DNA from: CAYNYF01 sp964401385
GTDB taxonomy: Bacteria; Planctomycetota; Phycisphaerae; SM23-33
Direction of reading: 5' to 3'
Length of the DNA stretch: 53,078 bases
Assembly: GCA_964401385.1 (NCBI GenBank)
Contig: CAYNYF010000021.1
Coordinates: 1 to 53,078 of the forward strand
Part shown: piece by piece, positions 8,648 through 17,433 of the stretch
How positions within the stretch are numbered: position 1 is the stretch's first letter
How the letters are laid out: each line of letters starts with the position of its first letter
Notes under the pieces: model-generated
The model's input: only the letters and a program-made list of their open reading frames with translations
Databases searched by the model: none
Told to the model about the DNA's origin: nothing
Program-made: the position numbers and the translations under genes

Positions 8648-8700
8648 TTAGCGGCTTGATCCACCGGCGCCAATCCCGGTCCGGGCGCTGGGTCGATTGA

Positions 8701-9648
8701 TCACGGCTTCAGCGGGGCGGAGAGGATCCGTCGTAGGATTTCCGCGCGGTACGCGGGACCTTTCAGTTTCGCCAGGGCAAGTCGGTGCGGCCCGGCGGCC
8801 TCGGCCGTGAAGCCCAGGGCGCCGTCGGCGTCCACCTCAATCCGCCCGCGCCGGAGGTCCATCTGATCGCCCACCAGGAACGACGCCAGCGACATCACGT
8901 CGGCCACGTGGCAGCGCTGGACGTCCTGAATGCCCCTGACGGCGGGGTTGCCCGCGCCCTTGTTGTGCTTCATCAGGACGATCAGCTCCGTCAGCAGCTT
9001 GCAGGCCGGGGCGGCGCTGGCGGCGATCGCATCCAGCTCTGTCCGCGTCAGGCCGCTGTCGCCCTGGACGTCGGCGCCGATGGCCGTCCACGCCACGCCC
9101 GATCGGGCCACGCTCCCGGCGGCGACGGGGTCGTAGCGGACGTTCCATTCGGGAATCTTTTCCCGCGGCGGGACGTAGCCGGCCAGCGAGACCACGCCGG
9201 CGATCTTCCCGGCCAGGGCCGGCTCGGCGCAGACGGCCGCGCCCACGTTGGTCATCGCCCCGATCGTCAGGACGTACACCTCGCCGGGATATCGCCTGGC
9301 CGTCTCGGCGATGAACTGATCGGCGGCGGGTCTCCGGCTGATCGGCTCGGCCTCGTCGGCGACGGCCGCCCGCTGGGAGCATTCCTCCGGGACCGTGCCG
9401 GGATGCCACTGGAAGCCCAGCGGCCGCTCGTAGCCGGCCACGACCGGCACCTCGCCGCGGCCCCAGGCCCGCAGCAGCTTCCGGGCGACGCGGGCGCGGG
9501 TTTCCACGTCGCCGTAGACGACCGTCACCCCCAGCAGCTCAAACTCCTCCGAGCCCAGGGCAAAGCACAGGGCGATGGCGTCGTCGATGTCGTCGGCAAT
9601 GTCGGTGTCCAGGATGATCTTGATCCTGGAGCGCTTCTCCGGGCTCAT
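8701..9648 (-). CDS. Nucleoside hydrolase (inosine-uridine preferring family)
   Basis: 315 residues, the family's usual size. The N-terminal calcium and ribose binding signature appears as DTDIADDIDDA at residues 14-24, and VLTIGAMTNVGAAV near residues 124-138 matches the conserved TNxA region. The enzyme cleaves the N-glycosidic bond of nucleosides for purine or pyrimidine salvage. The start ATG at 9648 has AGGAGAA just upstream. It lies 165 bases downstream of glnA on the same strand and could be read through from it, though no metabolic link is obvious. The aspartate spacing in the signature is one residue wider than in the textbook DTDxGxDDA motif. Confidence 0.82.
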   Translation of the reverse strand: MSPEKRSRIKIILDTDIADDIDDAIALCFALGSEEFELLGVTVVYGDVETRARVARKLLRAWGRGEVPVVAGYERPLGFQWHPGTVPEECSQRAAVADEAEPISRRPAADQFIAETARRYPGEVYVLTIGAMTNVGAAVCAEPALAGKIAGVVSLAGYVPPREKIPEWNVRYDPVAAGSVARSGVAWTAIGADVQGDSGLTRTELDAIAASAAPACKLLTELIVLMKHNKGAGNPAVRGIQDVQRCHVADVMSLASFLVGDQMDLRRGRIEVDADGALGFTAEAAGPHRLALAKLKGPAYRAEILRRILSAPLKP

Positions 9649-9813
9649 CTGATTCTCCTTTGCCTTGGCCGGGCGGCTTCCACGCTTCCACGGATGCCGC
9701 CAGAATATATGTGAGAAGCCGGGGGATCGCCATCCGCGGCAACTCGCGGCAGTCGCCGCCGCCGCCCGCGCTGCTGGCGCTGCCGCGGTGCCCGGCGGCT
9801 CCGGCCCGGCCGA

Positions 9814-11226
9814 TCAACTGTCGTAGTACAGGTGGAACTCGTACGGGTGCGGCCGGATGCGCATCTCCTCCACCTCCCTTTCCCGCTTCCACGCGATCCA
9901 GCCTTGGATGCAGTCCTCGCTGAAGACCTCGCCGGCCCGGAGGAACTGGTGGTCGCCGGCCAGGGCGTCGATGGCCTCCTCCAGCGAGCCGGGGGTCTTG
10001 GGGTAGGCGGCCAGCTCTTCGGCCGTCATCTCGTAGATGTTGCGGTCCAGCGGCTCGCCGGGGTCGATGCGGTTCTGGATGCCGTCGATGGCGGCCAGCA
10101 GCATCGCCGTCCAGGCCAGGTAGCCGTTGCAGGTGGGGTCGGGGCAGCGAAACTCCAGCCGCTTGGACTTGGGCTTGTCGGAGTACATGGGGATGCGCAC
10201 CGCGGCCGAGCGGTTCCTGGCCGACATCACCAGGTTCACCGGCGCCTCGAAGCCGGGCACCAGCCGGCGGTAGGAGTTCGTCGTCGGGGCGGCGAAGGCC
10301 AGCATGGCCGGGGCGTGCTTCAGGATGCCGCCGATGGACCAGAGGCCGATCTCGCTCAGGCCGGCGTAGCCGTCGCCGGCGAACAGCGGCTTGCCGCCCT
10401 TCCACAGCGACATGTGCGTGTGCATGCCGCTGCCGTTGTCCTCGAAGACCGGCTTGGGCATGAAGGTGACGGTCTTGCCCGCCCGCCGTCCGACGTTCTT
10501 GATGACGTACTTGTACCACATGAACTGATCGCCCATCTTCAGCAGTGGGGCGTACTGCATGTCGATCTCGGACTGCCCGGCCGTGGCCACCTCGTGGTGA
10601 TGGGCCTCCACCATGATCCCCAGCTTGCGCAGTTCGTAGACCATCTCCCCGCGCAGGTTCTGATAGGTGTCGGTGGGGCTGACCGGGAAGTAGCCGCCCT
10701 TGAAGCTGGGCTTGTAGCCCAGGTTCGGCTCTTCAAAGCGGGCGGTGTTCCAGGCGCCCTCGATGGAGTCGATCCGGTACATGCCGGTGTGCTGGTTCTG
10801 CTCGTAGCGGACCTCGTCGAAGATGAAGAACTCCGGCTCCGGCCCGATCAGGCAGGTGTCGGCGATGCCCGTTTCCTTCAGGTACGCCTGGCCCTTGCGG
10901 GCCACGTGCCTCGGGTCGCGGCTATAGTTGGCGCGCGTGAGCGGATCGACGATGTCGGCGATGACGCTGACGGTCGGCTTGTCGAAGAACGGGTCCAGGC
11001 AGGCCGTGGCCGCCTCCGGCACCGCCAGCATGTCGGAAACGTGAATGCCCTGCCAGCCGCGGATGGACGAGCCGTCGAACCCCACCCCGTCGGTGAACGT
11101 CTCCTCGCTCCAGGTCTCGATGGGGAACGAGCAGTGCTGCCAGGTCCCCAGAAAGTCCGTGAACTTCAGATCCACCATCTCGGCGTTGTGCTTCCTGGCG
11201 AACTCGAAGAATTCCTTCACTGACAT
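9814..11226 (-). CDS. glnA: Glutamine synthetase type I
   Basis: 470 residues, the typical GSI length. It makes glutamine from glutamate, ammonia and ATP in the cytoplasm and is a central step of nitrogen assimilation. Seen directly: DGSSIRGW near residue 51, the metal-ligand block GPEPEFFIFD near 128, the ATP-site region KPVFEDNGSGMHTH near 258-271, and NRSAAVRIP near 338. Tyr398 in DRNIYEMT occupies the place of the adenylylated tyrosine of GSI-beta enzymes, so post-translational control is likely. ATG at 11226 is preferred, with AAGGAG 10 bases upstream; an in-frame extension to 11325 is low-complexity. The gene diverges from a NifA-like activator and has a sigma-54-like promoter. Confidence 0.95.
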   Translation of the reverse strand: MSVKEFFEFARKHNAEMVDLKFTDFLGTWQHCSFPIETWSEETFTDGVGFDGSSIRGWQGIHVSDMLAVPEAATACLDPFFDKPTVSVIADIVDPLTRANYSRDPRHVARKGQAYLKETGIADTCLIGPEPEFFIFDEVRYEQNQHTGMYRIDSIEGAWNTARFEEPNLGYKPSFKGGYFPVSPTDTYQNLRGEMVYELRKLGIMVEAHHHEVATAGQSEIDMQYAPLLKMGDQFMWYKYVIKNVGRRAGKTVTFMPKPVFEDNGSGMHTHMSLWKGGKPLFAGDGYAGLSEIGLWSIGGILKHAPAMLAFAAPTTNSYRRLVPGFEAPVNLVMSARNRSAAVRIPMYSDKPKSKRLEFRCPDPTCNGYLAWTAMLLAAIDGIQNRIDPGEPLDRNIYEMTAEELAAYPKTPGSLEEAIDALAGDHQFLRAGEVFSEDCIQGWIAWKREREVEEMRIRPHPYEFHLYYDS

Positions 11227-11336
11227 CAAAACGCTCCTTACGAGAAGCCCGACGCCTCCAACGGCCGATCGAGCCCGTCTGCCAACGCGGAACCGAGCCG
11301 GCGCCCTACCCGGCGCGCCGTTCACCCTTCGCGATG

Positions 11337-11353
11337 TGCAGCAGTTGTACCAA
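11337..11353 (-). promoter_or_regulatory. Candidate sigma-54 (-24/-12) promoter for glnA
   Basis: Minus strand TTGGTACAACTGCTGCA has GG and GC exactly 10 bases apart and agrees with the TGGCAC-N5-TTGCA consensus except for three bases. Transcription would begin about 100 bases before the glnA ATG. The AT-rich DNA upstream (11354-11580) gives room for activator binding and bending. Confidence 0.5.
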
Positions 11354-11540
11354 ACGGGAAGAAAATCGTAAATAACTTTAGCTAATGCTTTTGCAGATAC
11401 AGGAACGATCCCGGACCTATGCTCCGAAACGACATAATTGTTACTTCAGGTCGCCGTTATGCATCATCTTGTAACTTTTGGCCCCCACATGGCACCTGTG
11501 GACAGGCCCTCATCCGCGAATGGAGAACATTTTTGTTATG

Positions 11541-11571
11541 GCTTGACAGTCAAGCTACGATTTCGTACTCT
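11541..11571 (+). promoter_or_regulatory. Sigma-70 promoter with overlapping 15-bp palindromic operator
   Basis: TTGACA (11543-11548), 17 bases, TACTCT (11566-11571) faces the NifA-like gene, with a start point near 11578. The -35 box lies inside a perfect palindrome GCTTGACAGTCAAGC (11541-11555). A symmetric protein bound there would occlude RNA polymerase, which fits repression or autoregulation; it could also serve as an enhancer site for glnA about 190 bases away. No other gene-like feature is seen in 11227-11606. Confidence 0.55.
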
Positions 11572-11606
11572 CATCTTGTACGGCGTTCGGCACGATTTGA
11601 CAGGAT

Positions 11607-13193
11607 ATGGCGGGTAGGGCGATGGACATCGAACGGCGTCTCGATCATGCCAGGCGGCACGCCGGCGAGCTGGCCGCACTGTACAGGATCAGCCAGATCC
11701 TCGCCTCGGGCGTCCGCCAGCGGCAGATGCTTGCCGACGTGATGGACGCCCTGGACGCCGAGCTGGGCATGAGGCACGGCACCGTGGTGCTGCTGAGCGC
11801 CGACGGCAGCGAGCTCCGCGCCGAGGCCGGCCACGCCCTGCCGGAGACGCGGCGGCGGGCCGTTCGCTACCGCGTGGGCGAGGGCATCATCGGCGGCGTG
11901 GTCGCCAGCGGCAAGCCGGCCATCGTGCCGAAGATCTCCGAAGAGCCGCAGTTCCTCGATCGGCTGCACAACCGCCGCCAGAGCTCCACGGAGGAGCTGA
12001 GCTTCCTGTGCGTGCCGATTGCCATCGGCTCGGACGTGGTCGGGGCGCTGTCGGCCGACCGAGTCTTTGACGAATCGGCCGCGCTGGATGAATACGCGCG
12101 GCTGCTGAGCATTGTCGCCAGCATGATCGCATACGACGTTCAGTCCCGCCGCGAGGCCGCCGCCGACCGCCAACGCCTGGAGCAAGAGAACATCCGGCTG
12201 CGAACCGAGCTGGAGGACCGCTTCCGCCCGGAGAACATCGTGGGCAACTCCGGGGCGATGCGCGAAGTCTACCGGGCCATCCAGCAGGTCGCCGGCAGCG
12301 ACACGACGGTGCTCGTCCGCGGCGAATCGGGCACGGGCAAGGAGCTGGTCGCCCACGCCATCCACTACTCCAGCCCGCGGGCCAAGGGGCCGTTCGTAAA
12401 AGTCAACTGCGCCGCCCTCAGCGAGAACCTGCTGGAAAGCGAGCTGTTCGGTCACGAAAAGGGCGCCTTCACCGGCGCCATCCAGTCGCGCAAGGGCCGC
12501 ATCGAGCAGGCCGAGGGCGGCACCCTGTTCCTGGACGAGATCGGCGACTTCTCGCCGGCCACGCAGGTGAGGCTGCTGCGCGTGCTCCAGGAGCGCGAGT
12601 ACGAGCGCGTCGGCAGCAACGACACCCGCCGGGCCAACGTCCGCGTCATCACCGCCACCAACCGCGACCTGGAGCAGGCCGTCGAGGCCGGCGAGTTCCG
12701 CCAGGACCTGTACTACCGCGTCAACGTCTTTCCCATCTTCCTGCCGCCGCTGCGGCAGCGGAGGGACGACATCCTGCTGCTGGCGGACACCTTCGTGGAG
12801 AAGTACTCCCGGCAGATGGGCAAGGACGTGCGGCGAATCACCACGCCGGCGATCAACATGATGGTGGCTTACCACTGGCCCGGCAACGTCCGCGAGCTGG
12901 AGAACTGCATCGAGCGGGCGGTGCTGCTCAGCAGCGACGGGGTGATCCACGGGCATCACCTGCCGCCGACGCTTCAGACCTCCGACGCCTCCGACACCGT
13001 CGGGCAGGGAACCCTCCAGGGGCGGGTTGCTGTTTTCGAGCGAGACATTATCGTAGACGCCCTGAAGCGAGCCAACGGCAACATGGCCGAGGCCGCGCGC
13101 GACCTGTTGACCACGGCGCGGATCCTCCGGTACAAGGTCGAGAGGCTCCGGATCGACCCCAAGCGCCACCGGCGGGGCGGCGGCCGGCGGTAA
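11607..13193 (+). CDS. NifA-like sigma-54-dependent transcriptional activator
   Basis: 528 residues. A GAF domain spans about 20-175 with the NifA-type signature YRVGEGIIGGVVASGKP (88-104). The AAA+ domain follows: Walker A GESGTGKE (239-246), the sigma-54 contact loop GAFTGA (286-291) and Walker B TLFLDEIGD (306-314). A Fis-type helix-turn-helix closes the protein (NMAEAARDLLTTARILRYK). Such proteins remodel sigma-54 polymerase at -24/-12 promoters. No nif genes are in the window; the divergent neighbour is glnA. The cysteine pair seen in the linker of oxygen-sensitive NifA proteins is absent. ATG 11607 and ATG 11622 are both possible starts, neither with an ideally spaced ribosome binding site. 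Confidence 0.85.
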   Translation: MAGRAMDIERRLDHARRHAGELAALYRISQILASGVRQRQMLADVMDALDAELGMRHGTVVLLSADGSELRAEAGHALPETRRRAVRYRVGEGIIGGVVASGKPAIVPKISEEPQFLDRLHNRRQSSTEELSFLCVPIAIGSDVVGALSADRVFDESAALDEYARLLSIVASMIAYDVQSRREAAADRQRLEQENIRLRTELEDRFRPENIVGNSGAMREVYRAIQQVAGSDTTVLVRGESGTGKELVAHAIHYSSPRAKGPFVKVNCAALSENLLESELFGHEKGAFTGAIQSRKGRIEQAEGGTLFLDEIGDFSPATQVRLLRVLQEREYERVGSNDTRRANVRVITATNRDLEQAVEAGEFRQDLYYRVNVFPIFLPPLRQRRDDILLLADTFVEKYSRQMGKDVRRITTPAINMMVAYHWPGNVRELENCIERAVLLSSDGVIHGHHLPPTLQTSDASDTVGQGTLQGRVAVFERDIIVDALKRANGNMAEAARDLLTTARILRYKVERLRIDPKRHRRGGGRR

Positions 13194-13269
13194 GGCCCGC
13201 CCGCGGGCGACGGGCGCGGCGCCGGCGCCGCCACAGTCTCTGGAAGGACCGGACGGGACGAGTGCTCAG

Positions 13270-14907
13270 ATGAAGATTGCCCTGGCCCAGATCAACCCGA
13301 CAGTGGGCGACGTTGCCGGCAACAGCCGGAAGATTCAGGCCCGCATCGAGCGGGCCGCCGGCGAGGGAGCCGAGCTGGTCGTCTTCGGCGAGCTGTCCGT
13401 GACCGGCTATCCCCCGCGGGACCTGCTGAGCCGGCCGGGCCTCGTGGCCGCGTCGGTGCGGGCGGTGGAGGCGCTGGCCGGGCGCTGCCGGTCGGTCGCG
13501 GCCCTGGTGGGGTTCGTCCGCCCGGCGCCGGAGACCCCGGGAAAGCCGCTGGAGAACGCCGCGGCCCTGCTGGCCGACGGCGAGATCGCGGCCGTGCACG
13601 TCAAGAGGCTGCTGCCCACGTACGACGTCTTCGACGAGGCGCGGTACTTCCGCCCCGGCCAATCGGCGGCGCCCTCGCCGCTCAACGGCCGCGCCCTGGG
13701 CGTGAGCATCTGCGAGGACCTGTGGGACCCCGCCGCCCTGGGCGGGGCGCTGTACGCCGCCGACCCGATCGCCGGCCTCAAGGACGCCGGCGCGGAAATC
13801 ATCATCAACATGTCCGCCAGCCCGTTCCGGTCGGGCGGGCTCGCCCGGCGAGAGGACCTGCTGCGGCGGCAGGCGGCGAGGACGACCTGTCCGATCGTGT
13901 ACGTCAACCAGGTCGGCGGCAACGACGAGCTGGTCTTCGACGGCGTCAGCATGGCCGTCGGCGCCGACGGAGAAGTGCTCGCCCGGTGCAAGGCGTTCGA
14001 GGAGGACCTTCTGGTGGTCGAGACGGGCGGCGGGCTCGCCCGGCGCGAGCAGGTGCTGTCAGAGATGGCGCAACTGGCGGGGGCGTTGAAGCTGGGTCTG
14101 CGCGACTACGTTCGCAAGTGCGGCTTCAGTTCCGTCGTGTTGGGGCTATCCGGCGGGATCGACTCGGCCGTCGTGGCCGCACTGGCCGCCGACGCCCTGG
14201 GCTGCGAGAACGTCCTGGGCGTGGCGATGCCCTCGCGCTACAGCAGCCCAGAGAGCCTCGCCGACGCCCGCCGGCTGGCGGCGAACCTGGGCATCGGCCT
14301 GGTCGAGGTGCCCATCGACGCCGTCCACAAGACCTACGAGCGAATCTTCGCCGAGCACCTGCCCGCCGACAGGCCGGCGACCACCGACGAGAACATCCAG
14401 GCGCGGATCCGCGGCAACCTGGTGATGGCCTTCTCCAACGCCACCGGCCGGCTGCCGCTGGCGACCGGCAACAAGAGCGAGCTGGCCACCGGCTACTGCA
14501 CGCTGTACGGCGACATGAACGGGGGCCTGGCCGTCATCGGCGACGTGCTCAAGACGACCGTTTACGCCCTGGCCAGGCACCTCAACCAGGCCGGCGGCGG
14601 GCGGATTCCCGAGAGCATCCTCGGCAAGCCGCCCAGCGCCGAGCTGAAGCCGAACCAGACGGATCAGGACACGCTGCCGGCGTACGACCTGCTGGATAAG
14701 ATTCTGCTGCGCTACGTGGAGCGGGAACGGAACGTCGAGCAGATCGTCTCCGAGGGCTTCGACGCCGGCGTGGTCCGGCGCGTCGCGGCCATGGTGGCCG
14801 CGGCCGAGTACAAGCGCCGCCAGGCCGCCCCCGTCCTGAAAGTGACCGGGCGGGCCTTCGGCAGCGGGCGGCGGCTGCCCATCGCCTGCCGGCCGGAGAC
14901 GGACTGA
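13270..14907 (+). CDS. nadE: Glutamine-dependent NAD+ synthetase
   Basis: 545 residues. The N-terminal nitrilase-type glutaminase carries the Glu-Lys-Cys triad at E41 (FGELSVTGYPP), K112 (HVKRLLPTYDVFDEARYF) and C148 (SICEDLW). The C-terminal synthetase has the ATP-pyrophosphatase loop SGGIDS at 294-299 and KSELATGYCTLYGDMNGG further on. The enzyme amidates nicotinic acid adenine dinucleotide using glutamine-derived ammonia, the last step of NAD synthesis. Both domains look complete. It lies 76 bases after the NifA-like gene on the same strand and may be cotranscribed with it, tying a glutamine consumer to the nitrogen regulator. Confidence 0.95.
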   Translation: MKIALAQINPTVGDVAGNSRKIQARIERAAGEGAELVVFGELSVTGYPPRDLLSRPGLVAASVRAVEALAGRCRSVAALVGFVRPAPETPGKPLENAAALLADGEIAAVHVKRLLPTYDVFDEARYFRPGQSAAPSPLNGRALGVSICEDLWDPAALGGALYAADPIAGLKDAGAEIIINMSASPFRSGGLARREDLLRRQAARTTCPIVYVNQVGGNDELVFDGVSMAVGADGEVLARCKAFEEDLLVVETGGGLARREQVLSEMAQLAGALKLGLRDYVRKCGFSSVVLGLSGGIDSAVVAALAADALGCENVLGVAMPSRYSSPESLADARRLAANLGIGLVEVPIDAVHKTYERIFAEHLPADRPATTDENIQARIRGNLVMAFSNATGRLPLATGNKSELATGYCTLYGDMNGGLAVIGDVLKTTVYALARHLNQAGGGRIPESILGKPPSAELKPNQTDQDTLPAYDLLDKILLRYVERERNVEQIVSEGFDAGVVRRVAAMVAAAEYKRRQAAPVLKVTGRAFGSGRRLPIACRPETD

Positions 14908-14963
14908 CCGTCGCGGCCAGGCGCCGGACGACGCGTTCGCCGTCGATCGGAAGATTCCGCTGG

Positions 14964-15431
14964 ATGAGCATGGAGCCTGAAACGCTGATGCGGGCGGCCA
15001 TCGACCAGGCGCACCTGGCCGAGGCGGCCGGCGACGTGCCCATCGGCGCGGTGATCGCCCGCGAAGGCCGGATCGTCGCCCGGGCGCACAACCGGCGGAT
15101 CGTCGACGCCGACCCGACCGCTCACGCCGAGATGCTCGCCATCCGCGCCGCGGCCGAGGCCCTCGCCGACTGGCGGCTGACCGGCTGCACCATGGCGGTG
15201 ACGCTCGAGCCGTGCCCCATGTGCGCCGGGGCGATCGTCCTGGCCAGGATCGATCGTCTCGTCTACGGCGCGGCCGATGCCAAGGCCGGGGCCGTCGACA
15301 CCCTCTACCGAATCTGCACCGACGGCCGCCTGAACCACCGCGTCGAGGTCGTTGCCGGCGTCCTGGCCGAGGATTGCGGCCGCCTGCTCACGGAGTTCTT
15401 CCGCCGCCGGCGAGAGATGGGAAAGAAGTAG
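14964..15431 (+). CDS. tadA: tRNA-specific adenosine(34) deaminase
   Basis: 155 residues. The zinc-deaminase motifs are intact: HAE at 54-56, with the proton-shuttling glutamate E56, and PCPMC with zinc cysteines C84 and C87. The protein converts A34 to inosine in the wobble position of tRNA-Arg(ACG). N-terminal VPIGAVIAREG and C-terminal FFRRRRE fit the family. It follows nadE by 56 bases on the same strand. I use ATG at 14964; the second in-frame methionine two codons on is possible. It ends 68 bases before the convergent AMMECR1-domain gene. Confidence 0.93.
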   Translation: MSMEPETLMRAAIDQAHLAEAAGDVPIGAVIAREGRIVARAHNRRIVDADPTAHAEMLAIRAAAEALADWRLTGCTMAVTLEPCPMCAGAIVLARIDRLVYGAADAKAGAVDTLYRICTDGRLNHRVEVVAGVLAEDCGRLLTEFFRRRREMGKK

Positions 15432-15499
15432 CCGGGAACCAGGAGCCGCGAGCCGGGGCCCGGACCCGCCAATACGTACCGGCCCGCCCGGCCAGGCGG

Positions 15500-16057
15500 T
15501 CAGCCGCCTTTGTCGTCGAATTTCTCGCTGGTGAAGACGTACACCTTTGCGGTGCCGTCGCGCCAGGAGTCGGGGGGCAGGCCGGCCTTGCTCACGCAGC
15601 ATTGCCGGAAGAACTCCTCCTTGCTCCAGCCGGTGTCGGTCGCCACCTCCGGCAGGAAGCATCCGGAGGCGGCGCCGCTGACGAGGTAGATGCCGTGGAC
15701 GCCCAGCTCGATGTCGAGGGGGTCCTCGATGGGCTGCAACTCGCTGAGGACGGAGACCTGGACGGTGAGGTTCTCCAGCTCGTCGGTCAGGATCGGCTCA
15801 AAGACGAATCGCGGGTCGCGAGCCGCCGCCGCCGCCATCTCGACGAGCTGCCGGCCTAGCGGCAGGGTCGGCTGAAACGTGCCGATGCAGCCGCGCAGCC
15901 TGCCCTTGTTGGTCAGGGTGACGAAGCAGCCGCGGCGCTGCCCCAGAATCCCTTGCCCGGTCGCCGCGGTCGATTTGGGGGCGCCGGCGACCGTCGCCGC
16001 CACCGACTCCCGCGCCAGTTGCAGCAGGAGCTTTTGATCTTCCTGAGATATCGCCAT
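15500..16057 (-). CDS. AMMECR1-domain protein (AmmeMemoRadiSam system protein A type)
   Basis: 185 residues, essentially one AMMECR1 domain: FVTLTNKGRLRGCIGT around residues 45-60 with the near-invariant RGCIG, AAAAARDPRF following, and VQVSVLSELQPI further on. In many bacteria the domain is encoded beside MEMO-like and radical-SAM genes; none is present here, so it stands alone. Its biochemical role is unsettled. The ATG at 16057 has AAAGGG about 9 bases upstream; a much longer open frame in front of it is the shadow of the MFS gene. It may be the last gene of a GT2-MFS-AMMECR1 transcription unit on this strand. Confidence 0.88.
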   Translation of the reverse strand: MAISQEDQKLLLQLARESVAATVAGAPKSTAATGQGILGQRRGCFVTLTNKGRLRGCIGTFQPTLPLGRQLVEMAAAAARDPRFVFEPILTDELENLTVQVSVLSELQPIEDPLDIELGVHGIYLVSGAASGCFLPEVATDTGWSKEEFFRQCCVSKAGLPPDSWRDGTAKVYVFTSEKFDDKGG

Positions 16058-16137
16058 GTCCGACCCTTTCGAAATGCTGCGGCCCATGATAACCGCCCCG
16101 CCCGCCCAAGCCAAGGGCCCGCTGCGCCGGCGCCCGC

Positions 16138-17373
16138 CTACTCCTGCCGGGCGAAGGCCGCCCGGGCAAGGAAGGTCGCGGCGAAGACGGCCATGCTGCC
16201 GGCCGAGACCAGCACCGCCAGCGGCAGATGCTCCGGGCGGTTGCCGATCAGGCTGGCCAGCAGCACGAAGCCGTTGACCCCGGCCAGCGTGCCCAGGGAC
16301 GCGCCCATGCTCAGGATCGTCTTGTCGTGGGGGAAGCTCCTGGCCGCCAGGGCGAAGTTCGCCGGCCAGGTCGCCGAGAAGGCGACCCCCAGCACGAAGA
16401 AGCAGGGCAGGTACACCCCCGGGCGGGCCGACGCCACCGCCGGGATCACCGCCAGCGTGCACAGCAGGCAACCGGCGATGATGGCCCGCTCGCCCAGCCG
16501 CCGACTGGCGAGCACGCCGGCAAAGCGTCCGGCCACGATGCCCAGCACCATCACCGCCAGCACGACCTCCGAGAAGGCCCGCGACGACAGGCCGGCGGCG
16601 CCGGGGCGGTGGTTTTCGACGTACGACGGCAGAATGCTGGCCACGCCGGCCTCGCTGCCGGCGATGAAGAAAAACTCCACGCAGATCAGCCAGAACAGCG
16701 GCCGTCGCAGCACCGAGCGGCCGCGCGGCCTGGCGGCGGTCTGCTCCTGCTCGGCCCGCGCGAGGCCGGCGACGGCGGGACGGGGCCAGCTCAGGGCGTC
16801 CAAAGCCAGCACCGCCAGGATGACCGTGTACACGACGGCGTTGCGGGTGACGGCCGCGGTCAGCAGCAACGCCAACGCCGGCGCCAGCAGCTTGCCCAGG
16901 GAGTTGGTCGCGTGCAGCAGGATCACGCCGGTGTGCGGGGAATGATGCCACAGGTCGGTGAAGACCGCGTTGGAGACCACCGTCAGCCCCCGCCCGAAGG
17001 TCAGCACGAACCAGCCGGCGCACAGGACGGCGATGGCGCCCGGGCCCGGGGGAGGCAGAAAGCAGTAGCTGCCGAAGCCCGCCAGCGCCACCAGCAGCCC
17101 CGCCCGGAAGAGCTGAAGCCGCTTGGCCCGGGGCAGGCAACTGATCAGGATCAGTCCGCCGACCCCGGCCGCCAGGCCCAGGGCAGCCACGCCGGCGCCG
17201 ACGGCCCGGCGCGACAGGCCGAAGGCCTCCTGCGCCTGCTCGCGCAGCGCCCCCACCAGCGGCGCCCCGGCCGCCCCGTTGACCGTGGCCACCATCAGCA
17301 GGTTGGCCGTGATGCGGCGGGTGGACTCACTGAACCGGATGGGCCGCTGGGCGTTGCCGGACATCGCGGCCAC
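16138..17373 (-). CDS. Major facilitator superfamily transporter
   Basis: 411 residues, strongly hydrophobic, about 12 predicted membrane helices. The central charged loop (LARAEQEQTAARPRGRSVLRR near 205-225) splits two six-helix halves as in MFS carriers; the first-half motif region reads GFGSYCFLPPPGPGAIAVLCAG. The substrate cannot be told. The start is GTG at 17373, with ATG at 17364 as an alternative. It lies 60 bases after the glycosyltransferase gene and 80 bases before the AMMECR1 gene, all on the minus strand. Confidence 0.82.
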   Translation of the reverse strand: MAAMSGNAQRPIRFSESTRRITANLLMVATVNGAAGAPLVGALREQAQEAFGLSRRAVGAGVAALGLAAGVGGLILISCLPRAKRLQLFRAGLLVALAGFGSYCFLPPPGPGAIAVLCAGWFVLTFGRGLTVVSNAVFTDLWHHSPHTGVILLHATNSLGKLLAPALALLLTAAVTRNAVVYTVILAVLALDALSWPRPAVAGLARAEQEQTAARPRGRSVLRRPLFWLICVEFFFIAGSEAGVASILPSYVENHRPGAAGLSSRAFSEVVLAVMVLGIVAGRFAGVLASRRLGERAIIAGCLLCTLAVIPAVASARPGVYLPCFFVLGVAFSATWPANFALAARSFPHDKTILSMGASLGTLAGVNGFVLLASLIGNRPEHLPLAVLVSAGSMAVFAATFLARAAFARQE

Positions 17374-17433
17374 AGGGTAGCCCTCAACTGGGAGACTGTC
17401 ACGAGATTCAGCCGGCGGCGGTGGCGGCCTGCC

